DNA from: Cydia pomonella
Taxonomy: Eukaryota; Arthropoda; Insecta; Lepidoptera; Tortricidae
NCBI RefSeq assembly: GCF_033807575.1
Contig: NC_084716.1
Span: 6,200,001 to 6,264,000, forward strand
Direction: 5' to 3'
DNA length: 64,000 nt
The notes below the pieces were generated by a model. That model was not told the DNA's origin, made no database searches, and saw only the letters and a list, made by a program, of their open reading frames with translations. The position numbers and the translations under genes are program-made. The first letter of the stretch is position 1. Every line of letters starts with the position of its first letter. Positions 54,784-64,000 of this stretch are shown here, piece after piece.

Positions 54784-56700
54784 CTGAAAAACGGTTCCGG
54801 TTAGATTAACTATTAAAGGGAATAGTGTACAAACACTAGTCCTACTGTTCATAAACTACCTAGATGTAGGATTATTTGCAATGCCCTAACAGGGTGCCAT
54901 GTCTTTTCACTCTTTCATGTAACAACTATTATGTACCATAGTTTCGCAATAAAGGTTTCTATTTCTAATTGTACTTCTTTTATACGCCTTTCGCAGCCCG
55001 CAAGTAATCTAAACCATAAACTTGCATAAGGGAGCAAAGGCAGAATCTTAAACATCCACACATAAACGTTTTTACGACATTAAATGAGTTTTGACGACAT
55101 TAAAAGTTACTTAGCATTATTTATGTAAATAAAATAATATATAACACATCTTTATTTTATTTTACTCATTAAATTGTTATTTAACATTTAAACTGACTAT
55201 GATAGTTTCATTATGTTGGCTGTCTGAGTAATGCCGTTGACTATTCGCAGTTTTAGAATGAAAAGGTAAAAAAAAGTAAGAGGCAAAAACGCTTTTCATA
55301 CGATAATATACAAATCATTTTAAAATTAATGCGGATTGTTCAAATATAAGTAAGTATGTGTGTTCTCATACATATTGCAATCTAAATGGTTTTCGCTACA
55401 CATGCCAAATCTCCAATTGCAAGTAAGGCTTATGGAAAAATCCTGGCCATAGGTAGGTCTATCAAATCAAATTTGCCCTGTGTTGTTTAGTTTCCTCGCA
55501 TTTGATACGAAAAGTAAGTAGAGTGTATAACTTGGATGAAAGGCACCATTTCATCCTTTGGTTAACAATCTACTAATACAAATCAAGTTGCTATTAATGT
55601 AGCAACATTAAAATGTACAAAGTTGCGACCCTAGCACTTACGTTGACATTTGACATATTATGTCTAGGCAAGACATGCTAGGGGGTATGATGTTATTAAA
55701 TGTATCGTCATCTTTTCCCTCTTGACTTTAAATTACCTTTTATATATAAAAAAATATCGATATATCGAACATATATTAATAATTATATATTCGATAAGCC
55801 TTTAAGAGTCCCCGGCAAGCTCGGACGAATTTCACCTATAAAACGGTTTTTGGTTCTCATTTTAAAACTACGTGTTGGATTGTAATTAATCTTTGCACAT
55901 ATTGACATGAGGTATATCTAGTCCTGTAATTAGTTTATATAGCTCCAGTTTATATTAAAAAAACGAAATAAAGCGAAAAAAAAAATCACGAAGAACATAG
56001 ATTCGCTATCGCTCATCTAGTTGTTACCTATCGATATCCTCAAAAATCGTTCTATCGATAGGTAACAAATAGATGAAAATCTGTTCAGTCGTTTTTGAGT
56101 TTGGGGGCGTTTTTTTTAATGTAGTGATTTGCGGATGCTAGGTGTCTTGACAGTCGCCCACGTAGCGAATACCCGATCCTTATCATTCACAAAAGCGTGT
56201 TTTTGTTATATTTCTTTAAATTGTCTTTAAGTACTTTTACATTTTAATTATTTTTTTTGTCATTTCATTTGTTGTTGCTACAGTAGTCAAACAAGAATAA
56301 ATACATTATTTAATTACCTATAGGTATACAATGTTATATAGATCTAAACTATCTATAATTATGTTTTTCGCGATTAGAAACACCTCATTCGCGCACGTCA
56401 TATTAATCCTTATTAACACCTGTTAATATTGAAACGTAATGCCATAGGAGTAAGGTCCAAAATTGTGCAAGTGTTCATTACATTGACCGCACATCTATCA
56501 TCTCGGGGATTAAGATAAACGAAACGGCAGGTCGTTTATAAAAATCGCGGTGGACGTTTAGGTAATATGACGTCATAAAACCCCACGCAAGAAACTAGAA
56601 ATAGAAATAAGTCAGGTGCGTTGGGGTAACTTCGAAAGCAGGGTAATTTTGTAAATTGCTAATCTATAATATCTGAAAAAAGTCTCAAGGTATATATATA
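54784..56700. other. No exon; intron or flank, one hairpin
   Basis: AT-rich. A hairpin at about 56025-56072 has GTTGTTACCTATCGATA against TATCGATAGGTAACAAAT. A segment near 55800-55880 resembles one near 53350-53440 (both with CTCATTTTAAAAC.AC). No coding exon recognised. Confidence 0.45.
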
Positions 56701-56769
56701 GATTTCACATTATATATATATTTTCATACGAAATAAAAAGCAAGTAAATTGAGTTTATGCTAACACAAA

Positions 56770-57060
56770 ACAACTTAAAACTAAGATCAAAGATCTCCTC
56801 CAAATCACTTCCATCCGACATGGTCGCAAGAACGCTGGCGGCGTTACCCCTCCGCACCGCCAGACTTAGCCTCCGAGCAAAGAAAGCGCCAGCCCTATGA
56901 TCGCCCGAGATGCCTATCAGCTGAACTTCTTTGACAAAAATTTTGATGTCGGACGACCACGGACCTAACGTTTCCATTGCAAGCGCCGCAAACTCATACT
57001 CATTCGTCAAGAACGCGTATTTGCTGGTCTGGGCCTGGTCCGCGGTAGTCCCGGGCTTCA
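56770..57060 (-). pseudogene. LINE 'RGNAAS' domain fragment 5
   Basis: Minus strand reads DQAQTSKYAFLTNEYEFAAL, AMETLGPWSSDIKIFVKEV, SGDHRAGAFFARRLSLAVRR, GNAASVLATMSDGSDLEEIF, DL, stop. It is the longest of the five fragments and extends furthest N-terminal (SKYAFLTNEY). No RT seen upstream. Confidence 0.72.
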
Positions 57061-59760
57061 GAGCCGTAAGACGAAGCCAGCGTGTCCAGTCTCAAGTATC
57101 AAGAACTTAAAGTGTATGTTAAGATATTTTTGAGCACCATGGCGGCTCCGATATATCTGACGGCGACTGTATTAAGTCAGAGTAGCCAGACAGCCTACAC
57201 AGGAGTGGCGCGACGGTATCACGCCTGCAACACAGACTACCCTCCCTCTCTAATTAATACAGTTAGAACAAGACGGCTACGGGCGAGATACTGTTGCGCC
57301 CCTACTGTGCTTAGGCCTACAAAAGGATTCTTGCTTAGTGTAACTATATTAAAAATGATACTAGTTTAAATATAATCTGCAATTTTCTAAATTATCCCGC
57401 TTGCGAAATTACCCCAATGCACCTTTATTTACTTTTCCAACCGGTACAACGAAATTGGAAATGTACCTTTACTCTTTGAATTTAATAAATAAATAAATAC
57501 TGGACATTCTTACACAAATTGTAATAAATATAGGTAAATAGGTAGTTAATTTTTATCCCCGACGCAAAAAGAGAGGAGAATATGTTTAGTCAATGGCTGT
57601 TTGTCTGTGGCATTGTAGCTCTCCAACGGATGGACCAATTTCGATGCGTATTTTTTACGTGAATGCGAGTTTTCTTGCGGTGGTCCTTGCTACATTTAAT
57701 AGAAATCGATCCAGCAGTTTAAAGAGTATTAGTTCTAACCTAAAATAATGTAAGGCATTTTTGGCATAAAATTAATTTTGTTGACATTAGTGCGACTGTG
57801 GCAGTTGTGTTTCGTTCGCTACGGAGCGTCAACGATTGGCATGTTGGCAACGCACCCTGTTAATTGTCTCAATCATGTATCTAAACTAAATCAGGACTGT
57901 AAAGGGATGCGCAAAAGATATGCTTATAGCAACAGATATATTAAATATAAAACTTAAAATGAAAAAAAGTTTAAGCACAGGTTGATGCTTATTTTGTAAT
58001 GATAATAATGATCAAAACGTGATATAATAATGTCAAATTCAGATGGATTTATGGGAATTCTTGGAAAGCTCCAGATTGCCTGAAGACGTATTAAACACGT
58101 GGTCAATTTATGAATATTATGCTTTACAAAACTGTGCTAGATACAGATGCAATTTTGAAACATTGCCAGAAGATTCAATTCCTTGTTTTAATGAGGCCTC
58201 TATATTACCGCAAATTTTGTGACCATTTTTTTAATTTTTCACTAGTATTTACCTAAAATATTCCCCTCCAAACATAGCATATTTTTCAGTTTCGCACGAA
58301 AACGTAAACGTAGATTTAGACAATAGTGCAGGAGGCAGGTTTGGGAAACTGTAGACTATGAAGCTAATCAAAGAAATCGACGTCAACTATATATTAAATT
58401 AAAGATGAATAATCAAGCTATCGAATTGTGCAAGGCTGATATATCTTTAATATGAATAGAAATAAATAGCATTTAAAAATTACATGAAAAGGGAGCGTAC
58501 TTTTGACGTGTTTTTTTTTACGCTATTTTTCCGAGTGATATAATTAAGGAAACCTGCAAAACCAAAACAACAATGTTTATCAGATTGTATTGTAAGCTAT
58601 TCATTTATAAACAAGCTTTACAACTGTATACATTAAAAATCATTATTTCATTATCTCCGTGAAAATTCTGGTAACAGGACTTAGTAACCAACTAGGTACC
58701 TGACGATGTAGAGGAGACGTATGGATTAACAAGCCTAGAAGTGTGATCGATTCAATATCAAGGCAATAAAAAAATATTTATCAATTTCATTTTTTTGTGT
58801 CCAATATATTGTGATAATTTGCTTATATATTTAACTAGATTTTGTTACAAATTTAAAATTGAATAGTCAATCACCTCGGGCCGGTAATTACGGGGTAACG
58901 ATAATTTATCAGGCGTATTTTTTGCACACATGGCAACGAACGCAGGGTCAATCGATCGATCAAATTTGACTGCATATTAATTGATAAGAATTTCCAAAGG
59001 GCACAGGGTTAATGACGCTAGATTTAGTCCCCATTTATCTTGTTTAATCATAGGATTATGATTAGTAAGACAATGTTGATTATGTATGAGGCAACGCATT
59101 TACAAGATCATATTCCATGGCTGAGGTGGGCTGCGGCTGATACATTTTTAATGACCTTATTTAGTGTCCCACGCACATTCTACTACGATATGAGATGAGT
59201 GGATCCATTATATTTCTAACTAGGTAACTGTAACTTTGAGCTAACTTTCCATTAAGACAAATAATATGTTTTTTTTAATTTATTGAATAAACAAACAAGT
59301 TAGGTACAGTCTAGAATTTAATACTAGGCAAAACTTTGAGGTGGTTTGTGTGCCAATGGGGAGTTCAGAGAAAAAGAACAATATATTAATATCTTATATC
59401 TAATAAATAAAAAAGACATTGTAGGATTCTTAGTATAAGTAGCTTGTGTCGTTAGATTTTAATAAGTGCATTTTAATAACTTTTTTTTATATGTAAAACT
59501 CTGATTTAAACTTTCACGATTAATCACACATTATAAAATTATAGAAATGGGACATAACCCCGTATTAAGTTTCCATTTCTACAGCAGAAAAGTGCGGGAA
59601 GCCATTGCAATTTAAATAAATGCAATTTCTCATCCACATGGAATTCAGTCATTAGTATATGTAAGCGGAAACGAATATCGAAAGTCGAAAAATCGAATAT
59701 CGTTAGTGTTGTGTGTCGACAGGGCAACATCCCTAGTGCGGATAAATTTCAATTTATTAA
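57061..59760. other. No supported gene; small ORF and SINE tail fragment
   Basis: AT-rich. A SINE S tail fragment lies at about 57485-57530 in reverse. A 59-codon ORF at 58043-58222 is listed separately. Confidence 0.45.
58043..58222 (+). CDS. Hypothetical short ORF, 59 aa
   Basis: ATG to TGA: MDLWEFLESSRLPEDVLNTW, SIYEYYALQNCARYRCNFET, then LPEDSIPCFNEASILPQIL. Not recognised. It stands out because its amino-acid composition looks protein-like (hydrophobic/charged alternation, three Cys) in a very AT-rich stretch. It could be an exon or transposon remnant. No neighbour supports it. Confidence 0.25.
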   Translation: MDLWEFLESSRLPEDVLNTWSIYEYYALQNCARYRCNFETLPEDSIPCFNEASILPQIL

Positions 59761-59762
59761 AC

Positions 59763-59945
59763 AAGACCAAGTGCGGGTAGTTCTAAAAACTCGCGCGGCT
59801 AGAAGATGTTGATGTCAACTTTAGCCAGTCTACTCCGAGACCACGGGGACAACGCTGTTCTCGAAACGTCGGAAGTAATTTAAAACTTAATACGCGATTA
59901 GGTCCGGTTTCTATAATTTAATAAAGTAGATATAATTATTAAATC
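59763..59945. repeat. Probable dispersed repeat
   Basis: Contains ACTCGCGCGGCTAGAAGATG, CTCCGAGACCACGGGGACAA and CGAAACGTCGGAAGTAATTT. It has the look of a dispersed lepidopteran repeat; only one copy is in the window. Confidence 0.4.
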
Positions 59946-59966
59946 TAGTGCTAAAGTCTTAGGTTC

Positions 59967-60285
59967 CTAGAAGAACGGAAGGAAAAAGAGGAAAACAAAC
60001 ACGGAAGTATTAGATTTGGTAGGTGTGAAGAGATCTCTGCTGAGAATGATTGAAAACAAAAGGGGAAACATGTTGGGGCGCCTGATACGGCACGATACTT
60101 ACATAAAGACTATAATCGAAGGGAGAATAGAAAAAAAGGCGAGGCAGAGACATGCATTTTTGGACAAAACTCAAGAGAAAATCAACGTAGTGACGATGAC
60201 GTATCAGGAGCTCAAAACAGTGGAAGAACGAAAAACGGAATGCGAATTACTCCACCGACAAGAGCCAGGCTCTTAAAATCTTACT
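59967..60285 (+). pseudogene. LINE ORF2 C-terminal fragment
   Basis: Frame from about 60016: VGVKRSLLRMIENKRGNMLG, RLIRHDTYIKTIIEGRIEKK, ARQRHAFLDKTQEKINVVTM and TYQELKTVEERKTE. The L-G-x-x-I-R-H-D and I-I-E-G-x-I-E pattern marks the C-terminal part of RTE-like LINE ORFs. RT is missing. Confidence 0.78.
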
Positions 60286-60581
60286 TAATCTAAAGTCTTG
60301 ACAGCAAAGCAATGGATTTAACTTAGGTATGCAAAAATGGCCCTTTTCGAGATTTCTTTTAGCACCAAATGACTATCAAAAGTTGGACTAGACGAACTTT
60401 TAAATGTATTGCTAAAGTTTTGACGACAAAGCAAATTAAACTTACGCCAAAGTCGCTTTTCGAGACTTCTTCAAGTATTAGCTGACCAAAAGTTGCACTA
60501 GACCCACATGATGTAGTGCCAAAACCCAACTCAACTAAACTTTACTGGGAGATCATTCATCCGTCAATAGACAAGAACATC

Positions 60582-61361
60582 TAAGGACCTTATTACACTA
60601 GCGTGTTGAAAGCGAGGTAGCGCCCAGTGAGTTCGCCGCGAGTGCGCAACGAGTTCGAAGACTTAGAAGCGAGTGCGCAACGGTATCGCCGCGAGTGCGC
60701 AACGATTTCGCTGCGTACTGATAAACTGGGATGTGAGCGAAATTGTTACGCACTCGCGGTGAACACGACCGTTGCGCACTCGCGGCGAACACGTTGCGCG
60801 CTCGCGGCGATACCGTTGCGCACTCGCCTCGCTTTCAACTCGCTTGCAAACAGCAACGCAGCCCTCACTGAGACACTGAAGTTGCGTGGCCTGGAGGAGT
60901 TCATCAAGAGTATCGCGCGGTCCATGTTTGACCGCGCGGACAACGCCGGCCACGAGCATCTCCGTAGCCAGACAGACATCGCGCCGCATCATAACACCTG
61001 ACCTCCAGAGAGGTGGGCTCGGGACTTGCCTAGAGCCCTCCTAAGTAGCAAAGCTCCAGCAAGCCCAACACACTCAGATATAGCCTATCCAACACGCCGC
61101 ACACGCCAGCTAAGCTACTGGTCGCCATCACCGCGGCCTTAAAACCTGGCCCTGCTCAAACGGTATCACCAGGCTAGGGGTTGGGTAACGATCAGTAGCG
61201 AAGAGCTGGCCAACACCATCACACTCAAATTGACGAAGATTGACCCGCAACATCCGTCGCAGCTGAAAGGCGGACACGGCCACTCCTACCTCCCTCCAGG
61301 GAGGGATCGTAGGACATACATCCATCCATCGCTCGCAAATCGCTAGTGTAATAGCGCCTTA
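60582..61361. mobile_element. TIR element with palindromic GC-rich subterminal block
   Basis: Ends TAAGGACCTTATTACACTAG and, inverted, TAAGGCGCTATTACACTAGC. Flanks AGAACATC and AGGGCATC agree at 6 of 8 bases, suggesting a hAT-like 8-bp duplication. 60602-60720 and 60730-60845 are inverted repeats built of GCGAGTGCGCAACG units. A frame follows on the plus strand (LRGLEEFIKSIARSMFDRAD, NAGHEHLRSQTDIAPHHNT, stop) of unknown family. Confidence 0.7.
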
Positions 61362-61610
61362 AGGGCATCAATCACTGAAAGACTCCGTAAAATCCAATTA
61401 CGTAGGTACCCCATCGGAGGCACTCGAGTTACTTACCTACGAAATAAGTCTACTGAACTAAGCTTATTCGGTCCCTAATTGGATCGATTTTCGATGCCCT
61501 TTATTGAAGGTACATTTATAAGCACTAAAAATGGATAAAATTAGTTAAATTTTGTTAACAATACATATAATGAGTGCTATAATATAAATCACCAATCTTT
61601 CACTCACAAT

Positions 61611-61772
61611 TCCTTCCATAACGACGCGTACATACAAGAAATCATTTACTGTCCATGCCGTTAAGTTATGGAACGAGATTCCGGTATCCGTGAGGCAATC
61701 ACAATCTGTAGCATCACTCAAGGGGAGGCTTAAAAAATTGTGGCTTTCCGATACTTTGGTTACGACTTCCTA
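61611..61772 (+). pseudogene. LINE RT C-terminal fragment
   Basis: Plus strand reads TTRTYKKSFTVHAVKLWNEI, PVSVRQSQSVASLKGRLKKL, WLSDTL, stop. The V-K-L-W-N-E-I-P and S-L-K-x-R-L-K motif marks the C-terminal end of CR1/jockey-type ORF2 proteins. Confidence 0.7.
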
Positions 61773-62306
61773 GTTCCATTGAATACTTCTACTTTTTTAA
61801 TTTCCTTTACTTTTCTGGTTCGTATTCATATCTATTTATATTATATATTGTTTTTTATTTATTTATGTAAGATATATATGTATGGTTATTTTTCTATCTA
61901 TGTATATTTGTATCAATGTGTATTCAAAACGTGCATTTCATTAATTTCAATAATTGTACACTTTTGTTTGTGTTTATCATTCATTCACCGTTACTTCTGT
62001 TTTACTCATTTTCTCAAAGGTTAACTGGAAGAGATCTCATACAGGGATAAGTTCGCTGTTGTTGTATTTAATTTACTCTGTAACTGTGTTTTTCGTGTTT
62101 TTATTTCTATGTACAATAAAGTATATACATACATATATACATAATAACTTAAATTTGTTCAAGATAAAGCAGCTTAAGGTTTCAAGCATAAAAGCCTATT
62201 ATACTATGCCTTCATGTGTAAAGATCTATTTTGTTGATATACGGCCTTGTCTCCAGCTGTTCTGAAATTTAGAAACTATGTGCTAAGGTTACCTACTACA
62301 TTTGAC

Positions 62307-62560
62307 GACCTGTCTGGCCTAGTGGGTAGAGACCCTGCCTATGAAGCCGATGATCCCGGGTTCAAATCCTGGGCATTTATTCGTGTGTTGAGCACGGATA
62401 TTTGTTCCTGAGTCATGGGTGTTTTCTATGTATTTAAGTATTTATATATTATATATATCGTTTACTAAGTACCCTCAACACAAGCCTTATTGAGCTTACT
62501 GTGGGACTTAGTTAATTTGTGTAATAATGTCCCATAATATTGATTTATTTATTTACCCTA
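62307..62560 (+). repeat. tRNA-derived SINE S, copy 5 (full length)
   Basis: A box TCTGGCCTAGTGGGTAGAGA, B box GGGTTCAAATCC, body GAGCACGGATATTTGTTCCT and ACCCTCAACACAAGCCTTAT, tail TTATTTATTTA. It is the best-preserved copy and can serve as a reference for the family. Confidence 0.9.
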
Positions 62561-62944
62561 TACGTATTATTATTACGGGTACGTAATAATAATTGGTTGT
62601 TGTGTGGCCTTCAGGGTACTGAAGGCCAATTTAAACCTACATTGTAATATCAATATAATATCTAAATGACAGGCATGGTGACAAATGATAAAGCTTCGAC
62701 CATCTTAGCCCTACTGGGCATAATAATGTGGATCATGAAGAAATCGAGAGAACTTATCAAGACCATAAATGGATTGTTATAAACTGTTTCGTGAAGTCGG
62801 TTCTATTTATATTATTTAAAAAAATCAGCGGCTCTAGCACGGTTGTATTTTTATCACTTGTCACTATAATGCCTGTCACTTTTGCACTTACATATTTGTT
62901 AGAACGCGACAGGCAGAGTGACAAGTGAAAAAAATGCGACCGTG

Positions 62945-63461
62945 CTACAGTCGCTGGCTATATACGTCCCACATGCGCGAGAGGGTTTGGGCTATAGTCC
63001 CCACGCTGGCCCAATACGGGTTGGGGACTTCACATACACCTTAGAATTTATTCGCGGACGTATGCAAGTTTCCTCACCCTCACTATGTTTTCCTTCACCA
63101 AAACGCTAATGATAATCATCAAATGACCATATATAAGTTCCGAAAAACTCATTGGTACAGTCAGCATCAAAAGTAGCGGATGAAACAACGCCCCAAAAGT
63201 ATCTGATATTCCGGATAACTTTTCCTAACATAGATAAATTTCGAAAATTCACGCTCAAAAGTATATCTTTTACAGTCTTAGTTGTTCTATATTAAAGACA
63301 TCACTTTTTGTTAAGCTGTTACAGAATGGTAGATACTTATGAAACGTTATTTGATCCGCTACTTTTGATGCTGACTGTACGAGCCAGGATTTGAACCCGC
63401 GACCTCCGGATTGAAATTCGGACGTCATATCCACTCGGCCACCACCGCTTTTAAAAAGAAA
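62945..63461 (-). repeat. tRNA-derived SINE P, split by a MITE
   Basis: Minus strand head 63461-63386 has TGGCCGAGTGGATATGACG (A box) and GCGGGTTCAAATCC (B box). The body resumes at 63157 and runs to about 62950 with GTTTTCCTTCACC (plus-strand) as in 23795-24055. MITE T (63158-63377) interrupts it. Confidence 0.82.
63158..63377. repeat. TA-flanked MITE, family T copy 2, inside SINE P
   Basis: Ends CAGTCAGCATCAAAAGTAGC in inverted orientation, TA on both sides (63156-63157, 63378-63379). Same family as 45271-45480. Confidence 0.9.
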
Positions 63462-64000
63462 CACCGTTTTGTTTAAATATTATTTTGTTGAAGATTGTAT
63501 TCGCCTGTATAATTTTCGGACCTCGTAATGTGAATACTCGTATAGATTATATCAGATAGTCATCTGTGGCCTAACTAATATCCCCTTTTTCCATAACAAA
63601 GTCACAAGATGTTGCTCTCATACATATTCCAATGTCTTTGGAAAGTTTCATAAAAGTTAGGCTAAAAATAATTCGGCTAATATTATTGGTGTAGGTCTTA
63701 GAGAGGGAGATTAACAAGTTAATAGGAATTATAAGTGGGTTACATTAAGGACACTAAGCACTGTTGTATATGTAGGGTAACCTAATAATAACCCATATGT
63801 GGGTAGATAGGTATTCTTTGTCTTATAATTAGTATTAGGAATTTTGGTAGCATACTGTGGTTCTAGAATCCATGGAAACGCAAAATTGTATTTTTTCCAA
63901 ATCAAAGTAATGTAATAATTACGTTATTGCTAGTAAACAGAATAAACGATTGGGGTAGGTATGGGGGTAGAAGAGTCGTGTTTGGAACATAATTTTTTTC
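63462..64000. other. No gene seen
   Basis: AT-rich sequence to the end of the window. No exon or repeat recognised. Confidence 0.4.

Overview
This is eukaryotic, AT-rich, intron-containing DNA, almost certainly from a moth or butterfly (Lepidoptera). The evidence is split genes with GT-AG introns, tRNA-derived SINEs, LINE tails ending in GATGATGATG, a DD37D maT-like transposase, BEL/Pao sequence and many TIR elements. There are no operons, CRISPR arrays or bacterial signals.

Genes. (1) 524-12050, minus strand: ten exons of a NUB1 (NEDD8 ultimate buster 1)-like gene. The exon phases all agree and encode 505 residues: N-terminal helical region, ubiquitin-like domain, central helical region, two UBA domains and the start of an acidic tail. 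The last exon(s) lie beyond position 1. (2) 53791-54783, minus strand: the 3' end of a probable neuropeptide GPCR gene (pyrokinin/CAPA/PBAN-like tail). Its other exons are not seen here.

Both genes carry duplicated exons. In the NUB1-like gene the 3' part of exon 8 plus its splice donor has expanded into a 2.5-kb GC-rich minisatellite (about 2011-4500, mostly 122-bp units, 20 copies of the donor). Decayed partial copies of exons 6 and 9 also lie in the introns just downstream of their parents. In the GPCR gene, three decayed copies of the tail exon lie between an intact tail exon and a related terminal exon.

The rest is transposon-rich. Intron 1 of the NUB1-like gene holds a hAT-type element (10108-11434). 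12.6-36 kb holds LINE tails, a long-TIR foldback element (17045-17936), a hAT element with perfect 8-bp TSD (18138-19797), a second hAT-like element (22788-23259), a maT transposase remnant (24700-25142), and a TIR family of which one copy (29568-33721) is split by a 3.26-kb TTAA-flanked piggyBac-like element. 36.4-40.25 kb holds the end of a BEL/Pao pol gene cut by a 100-bp satellite, which abuts a 120-bp satellite with a 240-bp higher-order period. 41-46 kb is a mosaic of nested TIR elements and SINEs. 47.5-48.5 kb is a CR1/L2-like RT fragment. 56.7-64 kb holds more LINE fragments, a TIR element with a palindromic GC-rich subterminal block (60582-61361) and a SINE split by a TA-flanked MITE.

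Five dispersed fragments of one LINE-type protein domain (RGNAAS motif) and at least five copies of one tRNA-derived SINE are present. All calls come from reading the sequence and conceptual translation; no database search was run.
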